Below, one piece after another: positions 54,480-64,000 of a stretch of 64,000 bases of DNA; positions within the stretch are counted from its first letter, which is position 1; every line of letters starts with the position of its first letter. The position numbers and the translations under genes are program-made. Below the pieces are notes generated by a model that saw nothing but the letters and a program-made list of their open reading frames with translations, made no database searches and was not told the origin of the DNA. The stretch is from Neopestalotiopsis rosae (lineage: Eukaryota > Ascomycota > Sordariomycetes > Amphisphaeriales > Sporocadaceae), in NCBI GenBank assembly GCA_023078685.1, contig JALGAS010000009.1, positions 2,666,001-2,730,000 of the forward strand, read 5' to 3'.

Positions 54480-55085
54480 CTACTCCGAAGTCGCGCGCTG
54501 AGCGAGAACACTTTCGGATTGGTCGCCATCACCGTCGCAGAGCCACGAGAACTCGGACAAGCTGTTCATATCAAGACCTTCGTCCTCCACTCGTTGCTTC
54601 ACTACTTCCTGTGTCTCACAGGCTACTTCTTCTACACCTTCATCTCCGTCACTAAGAAAAACCTCCACCGCTCGACATATCAATCTAAGATCCGCTGACT
54701 TTATTGCGAGGACCTCGAGGCTTGCTCGTCGAACAAATTTGTTCGTATTGTTTAGGTCTGTTTCTAACCTTCGGAGAATGGATTCTGGAATGTGTTCCTG
54801 CTTTTGGAGGACCGTTGTTGCTTCCGTCTGACGATCCCAAGATTGCTGGTTGAGCTTCTCCACTACCAATAGGAGTAAACTCTCTGGTAGATCCTGGTAT
54901 TGTTGGAGGTATAAGGAGACTGTTTTTCTGATAAAGATGTTTTCGTGATCGAGCCATGGCACTAGCTGCTCGAGAATGTGAAGCTCCACTGGTGACTCAA
55001 TGCAAAGATTTCCAGGGATGGGGTTGGATAGAACCGTCAAGAAAGCAACAAGGGCATCATGATGCATTCCACTGTTGCTAGCCAT
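54480..55085 (-). CDS. Helical-repeat (HEAT/ARM-like) protein
   Basis: 201 residues from an ATG at 55085. It consists of amphipathic helices in pairs (LEQLVPWLDHENIFIRKTVS, LRRLETDLNNTNKFVRRASL, ADLRLICRAVEVFLSDGDEG) with the D/N...VR spacing of HEAT-like repeats, then an acidic C-terminus. Such repeats mediate protein binding; in fungi they also occur as C-terminal sensor parts of NLR-type proteins, but no NTPase domain is attached here. The start is the first ATG and the frame is well formed. Confidence 0.55.
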   Translation of the reverse strand: MASNSGMHHDALVAFLTVLSNPIPGNLCIESPVELHILEQLVPWLDHENIFIRKTVSLYLQQYQDLPESLLLLVVEKLNQQSWDRQTEATTVLQKQEHIPESILRRLETDLNNTNKFVRRASLEVLAIKSADLRLICRAVEVFLSDGDEGVEEVACETQEVVKQRVEDEGLDMNSLSEFSWLCDGDGDQSESVLAQRATSE

Positions 55086-55089
55086 GATA

Positions 55090-56325
55090 GGTGCTCGTTG
55101 GACAGGGTGTAGGGTTGGAGAGTGTATTGCAAGCGCAAAGAGAAAGCGAATAGTCGTAGCGAGAGCTGATGAGACAAAGTATGTCTACCTCCAAATATTA
55201 ATATACATGAATTACCGGATAAGTTAACGTTGTGTGGCTCGATATGTAGATCGCACCAAAAATTTAGAAGATATACACAATAGGCCCGTCCTTACGCTGC
55301 GGATTTCATGTGCACACCGCCTTTTCATTTTCTCTTTTGGACGAGCAGTGGTTCGGAGCTCGTGAGGAAGGAGGAGCTTTCTTGCGTACATCGTACGGCC
55401 AAATCGTAGTCACGTATGGATTCAATACTCCATCGGCCACGTACTATCGTACTATGTAGTCTGGCACGTCGACCAATGGTGCGTCACAACATCTCTTCGC
55501 GTGACATATGATTGTTAGCTTTTAGTCTCAGTCTGCTTGTTGTCTTCTCTATATCCTGTGTTTGCGTTGATGCCAGACTTGATGGCGACTGGTCGGAGAA
55601 AAATGTTACAGGGTCTAATTCGTTGGGTATCGTGCTCCCATCAAAATCGCCATAGGATTGAAAGCTCTGGGTGGACAAAGTTTGGACGTTTTGGTTTGTA
55701 CCGTCATTTTCCTGTGAATTTGCTCGAAGCCCGAATGGTCGAGCTCATTCTGAGCTCGCTCGCTCTGTCCACTTACATGCCGGCTCGGCCTCAGTCTTGA
55801 CAGCTATAGGGAATTACTTCAACCTCAGCAGTCAATCGGGAGACCAACGTCGTCCTCGGCAAACATAGTGCGAGGAGGTGGGCAATAACTCGAATACAGC
55901 ACCAGTATTGCGCTTTCCAGTGTAGGATTAGCATCATCACGTCGAGTCACCGTCCAGCTCATGAAGCAGTACAAATCGGATGGCAGAGATGACGTGGCTA
56001 TTCTAGACCAACTGAGTAGTCATACCTACAGAGTGTTGAACAGGCTATGTCAAGCAGGAATCGGGGAGCTATTGCGTGTCTGCCGGCCGGTATGGGGGTG
56101 CTGGCATGCATTGGGCAAGGATCACGTCGTACACATACCGCCTCAGTTGGTTATGACCAACCACGGAGCCTTGAGTATGGCCCCTTGAATCACTAAAACA
56201 TGTTTTGGCGGTCAAAAAGAAAAAAGGCCTTGCGGCCAGTCGCTATAGCTGGCCTGACAGGTATGATGAAATCTGAATAGAGATGCCTAGACAGGGTGTT
56301 TTTGATTGGGATCCGTACTTGGACG
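55090..56325. other. Stretch with no supported gene
   Basis: A minus-strand frame at 55484-55678 (Ser/Gln/Asp-rich) could be the last exon of something, but no upstream exon is apparent. Confidence 0.4.
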
Positions 56326-56329
56326 GCGC

Positions 56330-56600
56330 AAAGGCAATAGCGTATCCGCTGAACGTTCCTCGAAGTTATGCTCAATACGGATGTCAGTCAGACTGACATC
56401 CAAATTCGGCCAGAATAAAGTTCGTTCTTTACTGTCAAGTGGGTCCGATGAGAGGTAGCGAGTGGCCGGCGGAAGGACAATACGCATCCGTTGGACCCCT
56501 CCTCACAAGCTATACCGGATCAGGATATCAGTCAGACTGACATCCGAACTGAGCCAAGACAAGGATCGCGTCTCCTTCGGGCTGTTGTTGACTCAGGTCC
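56330..56600. repeat. Small palindromic repeat P1, copies 4 and 5 (about 145 bp apart)
   Basis: Cores at 56379-56401 and 56523-56545 (the second with one mismatch). Both have the flank pattern of copy 3 (CTCGAAG-like on the left, and AATTCGGCCAGA or GAACTGAGCCAAGA on the right). Confidence 0.75.
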
Positions 56601-56930
56601 CCCATTCCACGAGAACCTCATGTCCGACGACTAAGTACAGAGCAGTACCTTTCTTAGATAGACTGCAATTGTGGATCTCATGGACAGCACATCGCAATTC
56701 AGATACATCTGACGCGGTGACGTTGACGAATGACCGTGCTGCAAGTTGCTTGCTTCGATTTCAAGCGCGCATCGATTTTCGCATTGGATAGCTATATATC
56801 TGCAATTGAGCAAACAATGTTCTTGTAATGACACATGGAACAGCTTCGATGACTGAACGAGAATGCTCTATCAAGACGAGCCTAAATTGTATGCCCAGGT
56901 ACAACGATTCCGGATCAGCTATAGTCCATT

Positions 56931-57380
56931 TCACTTGGCCTTGCTAACAGCAATCTTGAGGCTCTCTATTCCCTCCTGAATCTGGTTCAGCGCTGCAATG
57001 ATCCGGACTACGTTCTGGGACGGCTCGTCATTGCTGCCATTTCGAAAGGCAGAGAGACTCTGTCTGATATGCCCGGGAGATGTCATGTCGCTTTGTTTAT
57101 TATTGTTGCCGTTGTCGTTATCGTCAGCCAATGCCTTCCTACGCCACATATTCAGGATATTCAGCTCCTGTAACACCGCTGAACCATCTGAACCCGCTGT
57201 CTCAGGCTTTGCGACGCCTGCATCCGAAGTTCCGTCCGGTTCGTCCGATGCTGGCAATAGTTATCAGTATAATACTCAGGTAACTACTGTTCATTGTTAC
57301 TCACTATAAGAACTCAGTGTGTCTGGCGAAGGGCATAGAGAACGTTTACGTCGCGTCCTTAGTCTACCTCGAAAGGCCAT
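56931..57380 (-). CDS. Small hypothetical protein with basic N-terminus
   Basis: Exons 57380-57305 and 57250-56931 (54-bp intron), 131 residues. The N-terminus MAFRGRLRTRRKRSLCPSPD has a basic patch with SP-type sites, followed by Ser/Asp/Asn-rich sequence and a C-terminal helix (VVRIIAALNQIQEGIESLKI). Phases fit exactly and both splice sites are canonical. The family is not recognised; a nuclear protein is plausible. Confidence 0.55.
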
Positions 57381-57639
57381 CGTGCGTGTCTTCAGAGAGG
57401 TTTGATGAGGAATTGATAGTTGTCGAAAGTGAAAGCGTGCTGAGCAAGACGGGGAATGTGAAATATATGTGTGTAGAGGCTGCACAAGCTCCACAACGCG
57501 TGGAAGATGAGGCCCGGTAGAGTATCGCGTGGAGTTGGATTTGGAGCTAGGCGTAGCTCACAATCATGTTCAAGATCCAAAATAGACTCCGCACGATTCA
57601 TCGATGCGATTCATCACGACAATGCAATGCGCCAAATCT

Positions 57640-57890
57640 GTACCAACACGGAAGAGTATCCCAACACAGAACAGTATTGCAGTACCCCCAGATTGTATCC
57701 AAGTACATAAGAGTATCCTGGCGTCTGTAGAATCGATTTAGCACAGCTTCAGAACCTCGAGCCTGGAATCAATGTGTTCCACCACTTTTGTGTGTATTTA
57801 AAGATAAGAATTGAAAAGAAAAGGAAAACAAAAGAGGGGGTGGGGAGTGGTGAGACGGATGTGAGAAGTCGACACGATACAGTACAGAAA
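57640..57890 (+). repeat. Repeat R2 fragment (minisatellite and core)
   Basis: Units at 57645-57712, then the core around GAACCTCGAGCCTGGAATCA and GGATGTGAGAAGTCGACACG, the same order as at 61115-61400. Confidence 0.8.
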
Positions 57891-58365
57891 GGCGGAAGCC
57901 GATTTCGTTGCAGACCATATGGCTATGATGCCGTTTCACCCGTTGCAGCTACCGCCACAGGATCCGGAATCATGTACTGGCCACCTTTGCAGATGTCCAC
58001 CGGAAAGCCGCAGAAGAACGACGAAGGACGAGTAGTGACAGAATCCGAGTTACCTTTTTCATGTTTCTTGGAAAATACCTCTGAAACCCGCTCAACCATG
58101 ATACTTCCCAGGGGAACCCTGATGGTTAATGTGCTCTCACACTAGCATCAGCAATCAAGACAGAGGTCAGTCGTGTATTCAAACGGAGATAAGTTGAGCC
58201 GGTCGCTCGCGGAACTCATGTATAAATATGCCATCGCAGCATTTGTCTTCCATTGCCTTTAGGTGCTTCCTTCTCTACACATATGAAGCCCGCTCCATCA
58301 CGCCTTCCATCCTCTGATCCTGATCTCGAGCAATACTGTTACGGCAGCTGCAGTTTCCTTCCGAT

Positions 58366-58836
58366 ATGTCTCTCGTCACCATCAACTGTTACAAGCAAGG
58401 CAATGACCAGATATTGCTCATTCCTTTGTGGTCATCTCCTGAGATTCTCCAAGCCACCCCTACTCTTGCCAGCGAGCCTCCACAAAATATCGATCACTCA
58501 AGACGAAAGCGAGACTTCTGTGACGTGATCCCGACATCAGGGCTTACATCGAACAGAAAAAGGCGACGAACCGAACAGCCAAATGTGGACTGTAACAACG
58601 ATCTGTCAATAATAAATCCGGGAGAATGTACAGAGAGCAGAGCCGAGAAACACGTCCTTGCATCACCCATTTGTTTCCAGCCGCAGGAGAAGATAGCTGT
58701 CAACTCGCTTGATAATGACAAAGGTAGAATCCAAAGGGAGTGTAGACTTAAGAGAAAGGGAACCTTGTCGTGTCAAATTATCTCGCTGGATCTGGTAAAA
58801 GTGGTAGGAGCTGAAGGAATCCTACTTTCTCATTAG
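58366..58836 (+). CDS. Hypothetical protein with nuclear-localisation-like motif
   Basis: 156 codons from an ATG at 58366. A bipartite-like basic motif (SRRKRD and SNRKRRRTEQP) is present. A TATAAATA sequence at about 58221 and an earlier ATG at 58283 in another frame leave the true start and exon structure unclear. No domain is recognised. Confidence 0.35.
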   Translation: MSLVTINCYKQGNDQILLIPLWSSPEILQATPTLASEPPQNIDHSRRKRDFCDVIPTSGLTSNRKRRRTEQPNVDCNNDLSIINPGECTESRAEKHVLASPICFQPQEKIAVNSLDNDKGRIQRECRLKRKGTLSCQIISLDLVKVVGAEGILLSH

Positions 58837-58899
58837 CTACCTGTCACGCCTAAGAGGAATTCACAACATAGAGAAGACGTGCTTCCTACCAAAGAGCAG

Positions 58900-59184
58900 G
58901 CTGCCTAGAAAAGTGCTAAAGAAAAGGGTGTGAGGCTTTCGCTCCAGAACGTGGCGGTAGCTACGCGTCCACTCTCTGAGGAAATCAGGCTGTACTGTAT
59001 CCAGGATATCAGATTCCTACCACGGCTGTGGTTGCATTATGACAAACTGCTTACGAGCCAGAAAAGAGAGAAAATACTTGATTTCTCTTCACAAAGGATT
59101 ACAGAATCCCAGTCTCGGGGATATGAGCCTCATGGGAGGCAAAAGGCATTGATTCCCAGTGGTTGGTTAGTGCAGCAGTCATGA
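58900..59184 (+). pseudogene. 3'-5' exonuclease-domain gene fragment
   Basis: Reads KSAKEKGVRL, then (after a probable small deletion that shifts the frame at about 58960) RPLSEEIRLYCIQDIRFLPR, LWLHYDKLLTSQK, and a tail SQSRGYEPHGRQKALIPSGW. This is the end of the fungal DEDD-type 3'-5' exonuclease domain proteins. The catalytic N-terminal part is absent. A second, more decayed copy lies at 39980-40278 on the other strand. Confidence 0.65.
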
Positions 59185-59500
59185 TGAATCCAGTCTGGGA
59201 TCAATCGAACGATTTCATTTTGCAATTTCTGATTCGTACTATCCAGCAGTGTATTCGGTAACATTCGAACCGATGACCTATTTTATATAACTTTTGATGT
59301 GCCAAGGCGGACCTCAACGTGACATAAAATGTCTCTCGTCATTGTTAAACCACACAATTTGGGTCTGGAGGTTCTATTTTATCTATTAGCCACGCGGAAT
59401 AAGGATCGTCTATCATGTCAGTGTATACCAACCAAAAGTGTCTAACGTACCGGATCACTACTCTCGTGGTCAGCAACAAGAACTATCAGCCAATCCTGCT

Positions 59501-59827
59501 TTAAGTTCTCGAACACTTTGCATGAGCTCGACGATTGACTCCGGAATTTCCGTCGTCAAATGGTTCAAGGGCATACGAGGCAGTGGCTTGGACTTCACTA
59601 GCAGTTCCATAAACATTGTAGTTGCTTTGATCAATCTCGGATTCATTCTTCCATGTGAATTGCAGTAGGCTTTCCAGGAAATTCATGTAGTCGTCATGGC
59701 CATCCAACTTAGGTGAAGTGAAGCTAAAGTTCGAGTCTGTAAGATAAATTTTGGTGATTTTCACCTGACAGCACTCGGCCTGCCGTAAGGCCGATGCTCG
59801 CAGCCGTCCGAAAAAAGCAGACAGCAC
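59501..59827 (-). CDS. Weak hypothetical frame
   Basis: 108 codons; the part from FFGRLRASALRQAECCQVKI onward looks protein-like (ITKIYLTDSNFSFTSPKLDG) but no family or confirmed start is seen. Confidence 0.2.
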   Translation of the reverse strand: MLSAFFGRLRASALRQAECCQVKITKIYLTDSNFSFTSPKLDGHDDYMNFLESLLQFTWKNESEIDQSNYNVYGTASEVQATASYALEPFDDGNSGVNRRAHAKCSRT

Positions 59828-60039
59828 GCTTTCAATGTCGCGGCATGGAATGACGCCGTGGCCAACGGCGTCGACCTAGGGCTGAACCTCTAGGGCAGTC
59901 TTTGACGACATTGGATCGTCGCCTTATCGAGTAGGATAACGCCGCTGTTCTCAACGCGATGCGTGAATCTGTCCGTCAGGCGTCTCGGCCGACAGATTCT
60001 CGTGTCGACCTGTTTGTCGCACAAATTTCGTCCGCTAAT

Positions 60040-60190
60040 GCTGGAAATGTACTGGAAGCACAGATCCGGCCACCTGTCCTCGCTTGTGCTGCTTTTTTGT
60101 TGTGACAGTTTATATCCCGACAGTCTGGTACACTAAAGACAGGAATGTCAGGGAACCTCCACGAAATTTATACAATTCCGGAAGAGAACC
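60040..60190 (+). repeat. Repeat R2 end fragment
   Basis: Contains GACAGTCTGGTACACTAAAG and the following AGGAATGTCAGG and CAATTCCGGAAGAGAACCC, nearly identical to 63900-64000. Confidence 0.85.
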
Positions 60191-60659
60191 CTTGTGACCC
60201 GGGGCTGGGCTAGCCAAGTTCAGGTTCAGCATCCGGTCCCCACTCTGGAAAGATTTTAGATTTTGGCTTGTGTAGAACATCCTGTGGGATGGGGTATGGT
60301 ATAGGTAGGAATCGTTGGCCACTGTCCAGTTTGAAATCAGTTATCCGCTCACGCGACAGTTGATGCATGGCAACAGTTGCGCTATCAAACCTGCCTGGTC
60401 GACGAAAGGAGCAGTCCAGAATTATGTGGGCATTCACCCAGCATCGGGGCAGAGTCATGGATCGTGGGCCCAAGCTCCGGCTTGCTGGACGTAGTCTGTG
60501 GGTCTAGGGTATATAGCGACGGGGTTGGTTGGCTCACTGAAACGAATCCAGAGATCAGACTGATCAGTATCTCAATCGATTGCGTAGATTTTGCCCAAAG
60601 GACTCGAAATGATGCCCACGCCAGGTGATCAGAAACAACTGTACACGAAAGTACGAAAA

Positions 60660-60805
60660 TGAGTCTTTCCGCAACCCGTCTAGATTTGCCGTTCTGAGAT
60701 GATCATTATGTTCTATCTAATGGTCGTTAGAGGCGGAGTGGTTGTTGTCGAGATACTCTTCTGGAATAGGATACTCTTCTGGAATAGGATATTCCTTCTT
60801 ATGTA
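60660..60805 (-). repeat. Repeat R1 box fragment with two minisatellite units
   Basis: The box (GTTAGAGGCGGAGTGGTTGT) followed by two ATACTCTTCTGGAATAGG units; compare 62480-62520. Confidence 0.75.
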
Positions 60806-61019
60806 CCTTTCAAGTTCAACACCATAATGAGACATCATGAGGTCGATGACAGCCGCTGATTCTAAACCGCGGGGTGGACCGAGTGAAGCTGCCCAACTTG
60901 TGAATCTGGGGAATCTGTGCGCAAACAACCGGCTTCTGCTTCATTATTTAGAGTCACTCTTACACTAAGAACTGAGTCGGTGCACCATCGTCACTTGTGC
61001 TGCTTTCTCGTTTCAATGT

Positions 61020-61530
61020 TTCATATTCCGACAGTTTGGTGCAGTAGAGGCAGGAGTGTCAGGGGAGCTCCACGACAATGAAGTGCGCACAATTCCAGAA
61101 CAGAACCCTTGCTGTCTGTATGACGGAAGAATATCCCAAAAGGGTATCCCAAAAAGTAACTCGCCACAGAAGAGCATCCCGGCACAGAACAGTAATCAAG
61201 TATAGAAGAGTATCAAGAGTACATATCCTGGCGTCTATAGAATCGATTGAGCACAGCCTTAAAACCTCGAGCCTGGAATCAATGTGCTACACCGCTTTGT
61301 ATTTGAAAAATATGCACCCATCCATTCCAAGGTATGTATTTCAAGAGAAGGAAAAAAGAAAAGGGTTGAAACGGATGTGAGAAGTCGACACGGTAGCCGA
61401 CGATACTCTTCTGTCATGTTAATTCTGAAGTACTCTTGTGCCTTTGGGTACTGTTCTGTGGTGGGATACTCTTCTGTGTTGGGATAGCCTTCTGTCCTAC
61501 ACACAATAAAGGTACGTCGATGCGTCTTGT
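61020..61530 (+). repeat. Repeat R2, most complete foldback-like copy
   Basis: Order: end motif (61030-61110), sense minisatellite (61115-61230), core (61230-61395), antisense minisatellite (61395-61495) and inverted end remnant (TGTCCTACACACAATAAAGG). The two arms are mutually inverted, so a single strand could fold back on itself. Confidence 0.8.
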
Positions 61531-61639
61531 CAATTTGACTCGGTTGGTCAATTATTCGACTTGCCCATGCCATGTTTTGCTTGGCGGGTGGATCAAATGC
61601 CCGAAAACCGAAGATATTGTGAGTCTTAGCTAAAGCAGG

Positions 61640-61880
61640 AAACTTAGGGGAGCTCCACGACAACGACGTGCACACAATTCTGGAAGAGAACCCTTGTTGT
61701 CCGTAGGACAGAAAAGAATCGCACCACAGAAGAGTATCCAAGGCATGGAAAAGTGTCCCAACACAGAACAGTGACCAACACAGAACAGTGACCAACACAG
61801 AACAGTAACCAACACGGAACGGTTACCAACACGGAACAGTTACCAACACGGAACGTTATCCCAAGACAGAAGATTATCCC
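61640..61880 (+). repeat. Repeat R2 end plus minisatellite array
   Basis: The end motif GGGGAGCTCCACGACAACG is followed by about ten units of 14-16 bp (CAACACAGAACAGTGAC and variants). Confidence 0.85.
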
Positions 61881-62189
61881 ATCGGCTACCGTGTTAATTT
61901 CTCTCATCCGTTTATTTTTTATTTTTATTTTTTATTTTCTGATTTTTTCCTTCTAAAAGAGTAAGGCAGAGACAAAATAAAACCTTGCAAGGGACAGATG
62001 CATATTTTTCCAAGCAAAGGCGGTGCTCCATCGTAGCCGAATACGGCCATCAGACCCGCATCGACCAGATCAAAATTTTGTTGTTGTTGCCACGCTTACA
62101 ATCCAGGCTCAAAGAGAGAGGCATTGTAGACTCTGCGGACGAAGGAGCATGATATCGATTAGACATTTGCAGGTGGACAGCTGCCATCA

Positions 62190-63333
62190 CAGTTTACAGA
62201 ACAGTATCCTGGCACAGAACAGTATCCCATTACAGAAAAGTAGCCACGGCACAGAAAAGACACAGAATATTGTCCTAACGCAGAAGTATATCCCACCACA
62301 GAAGTATATCCCACCACAGAAGAGACACAGAAGAGTGTCCCACCACAGAAGTGTATCTCACCACAGAAGAGTAGCCTAGATAAACAGGACAGAATACTAC
62401 GTCGAGATTGTGCCACTCTGAAATCGCCATCACTTATGTCCTATTCAATAGTCGAATTCAGAAGGATGTCGGTTCTAGACTGTTGGAGGCGGAGTAGTTG
62501 TTGTCGAGATACTCTACTGTGTTGGAATCATCTTCTGTGACAGGGTACTCTTCCATGCTTGGCTACTCTTCTTCTGTATTGGAATACCTTTCTGTGCTGG
62601 GGTACTCTTCTATGTTTGGATACTCTTCTAGGATACTCTTCTGTGTTGGGCTACTTTTCCATCCTGGGCTACTCTTCTGTGTTTGATTACTGTTCTGTGT
62701 TTGATTACTGTTCTGTGTTTGATTACTGTTCTGTGTTTGATTACTGTTCTGTGTTTGATTACTGTTCTGTGTTTGATTACTGTTCTGTGATGGATTACTC
62801 TTCTGTGTTGGGAACAAACAAAGACGTAGGCACGCTCGTTCCATCCCTGACTGCCCGCAACTTCTTACATTAATAGCCAAGCTTTGCACTCGGGAGATGC
62901 TTACATGTACTGATCATTTTCGTCCCCGTTCGGCTTCCAAATATCTCTTCTAGCGCCAGGGGTTGGGCTGGGAACCCCATACTACAGTTTTGGTTCGTCT
63001 CCACCACAACCCATGTTGGTGCAAACTTGACCTGCCTGGAATCAAGATCGTGTAGGATTGCCCAGGAACGACGCTACGTACAATCGCTAATCGGTGGTAA
63101 GCAGTATGGCATGGAACTGTCACAAAGTTGACTGCCGGTCAGACGACGGATAACACGATATCCTTCTGTACCCTTGGATAAGGACAAACATGCGGCTGCG
63201 ACTGCAATTCCAGCCTAGTGCCAGACCCAAGTCTGGCAGATCTTGGGACTCCACAAAAGAGAGAAAGCATTTGCAACTCCATGTCCCGATCCTGTGTCGA
63301 GTGGTCGGTATGCCTTTGGGCCATGCAATAGAC
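62190..63333 (-). repeat. Repeat R1, right copy (inverse of 1-960)
   Basis: Sense minisatellite at 62195-62385, the box at 62420-62500, the antisense minisatellite at 62515-62815 with about six identical 18-bp units (GTTTGATTACTGTTCTGT), and the unique part to 63333. Position 63333 pairs with position 1. Confidence 0.85.
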
Positions 63334-63489
63334 GCCCGTACTGCGGTCCGACCCAGAAGTGCAAGCGAGCGCGCCCGCTCGACAGGACACGGAAATGACT
63401 CGAGACATTTTTGCATGCCAGCTACTTTGCCCCCACATGCACTAGACCCAGACAGCCATGGTCGCAAACATGTTTTGTTTGCCTTTTTC

Positions 63490-64000
63490 CCCACACCTAG
63501 GGCAAGTCCACCTGTCAGCAAGGAGACTTTTCCAGGCGTTGGCAACAACCAAGAACCAACCTGTTCATCGCCTGGTCCTGGTGAAATAAATCATGACTCG
63601 TGTGATTCAACAACGACATCGTCTTTGTTTGCCGGTAATGCATCGGCTACGCGAATGACACTCGGGTCCAGAAAGCTACCAGCGAGGTCCGACGTTGCAA
63701 TTCCAGAACGCATCCTGTGTCGTGATCGCAGCTGTACACCTGCAAGTATCTAATCGATATTATGCTCTTGCACAGCGCTTTTACCGTGTACGATCGGTGT
63801 ATGTCGTAGAGGAATTCGTTCTGCTTCGTTTGGGACAGAATGTGACATGAGTAAGGTTCTTCCGTGTACTACAAGCACAGATCCGTCCACTGTTCTCGCA
63901 TGTGCTGCTTTCTTGTTGCGATAGTTCATGTCCCGACAGTCTGGTACACTAAAGACAGGAATGTCAGGGGGACCTCCACGAAATTTATACAATTCCGGAA
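63490..64000 (+). repeat. Repeat R2 extended end, running out of the window
   Basis: Parallels 1150-1690 (for example GCGTTGGCAACAACCAAGAA against GCATTGGCAACGATCGAATA, and the AAAGCTACCAGC stretch). It ends with the R2 end motif at the window edge. Confidence 0.75.

Noticed and set aside
62682..62800. Regular 18-bp array considered as a CRISPR-like array
   Set aside because: Units are contiguous with no unique spacers, and the genome is eukaryotic.
1..64000. Genome-wide RIP as an explanation for the dead genes
   Set aside because: It would need dinucleotide index calculations that I cannot run; a few G-to-A stops are not enough. A low TpA/ApT versus CpA+TpG balance in the repeats would have to be shown.
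1..64000. tRNA or rRNA genes
   Set aside because: I noticed no convincing tRNA A/B-box pair or rRNA sequence, but I could not run a covariance search, so absence is not proven.

Overview
The window looks like nuclear DNA of a filamentous ascomycete (Pezizomycotina). Genes are split by short introns of about 45-110 bp with GTRNGT-type donors and CTRAC-like branch points. The families are typical of these fungi: patatin-like phospholipase with a Zn-cysteine region, secreted GMC oxidoreductase, microsomal P450, AflR-type regulator, ferric reductase, sirtuin, MYND and RING proteins, and HMG box. Both ends of the window, and patches inside it, are dense in dispersed repeats. The genes between are a mixture of intact, truncated and dead copies. 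I cannot name the species.

Layout. 1-2.05 kb: repeats. 2.1-5.3 kb: two weak ORFs and an HMG-box gene (minus). 5.3-7.8 kb: repeat relics, a 66-bp GMC gene fragment, and two divergent RRM genes. 8.9-11.4 kb: an unknown basic protein and a multi-spanning membrane protein. 11.46-14.15 kb: two head-to-head pseudokinase genes. 14.5-16.9 kb: a RING protein and the C-terminal part of a P-loop-like gene lying directly against a repeat. 18.0-20.3 kb: a seven-exon secreted GMC oxidoreductase. 20.9-24.1 kb: a five-exon, 982-residue patatin protein. 24.2-30.4 kb: gene-poor, with an Fta2-like relic, palindromic repeats and a foldback-like repeat. 30.4-33.6 kb: an F-box gene with a probable frameshift and a MYND-finger pseudogene. 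33.8-36.7 kb: a GC-rich AflR-like regulator without a zinc cluster, and a complete P450. 38.0-42.6 kb: a ferric reductase, a 37-residue C2H2 ORF, exonuclease and CCCH relics, and a mucin-like membrane protein. 43-55 kb: a kinase 3'-end copy, a sirtuin, an unknown two-exon gene, a TB2/DP1-like protein, a beta-lactamase relic and a helical-repeat protein. 55-64 kb: small genes, another exonuclease relic and a dense repeat field. The end of that field (about 62.19-63.33 kb) is an inverted copy of positions 1-960.

Three themes connect the region. (1) Short pieces of genes (40-190 bp) occur a second time elsewhere in the window, often exactly at the edge of another gene. This resembles templated filler inserted at repaired breaks. 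(2) Several gene classes associated with fungal self/non-self recognition or innate-like responses lie close together: paired pseudokinases, a patatin effector, a P-loop protein, RING and helical-repeat proteins. (3) The repeats carry 15-18 bp minisatellite arms in opposite orientations, and a separate small repeat carries a near-perfect palindromic core found five times. AflR-like plus P450, with the nearby GMC and ferric reductase, could be remnants of secondary-metabolite and iron-related gene sets, but no backbone synthase is visible. Exon boundaries were derived by eye from reading frame and splice motifs. None is confirmed by transcripts.
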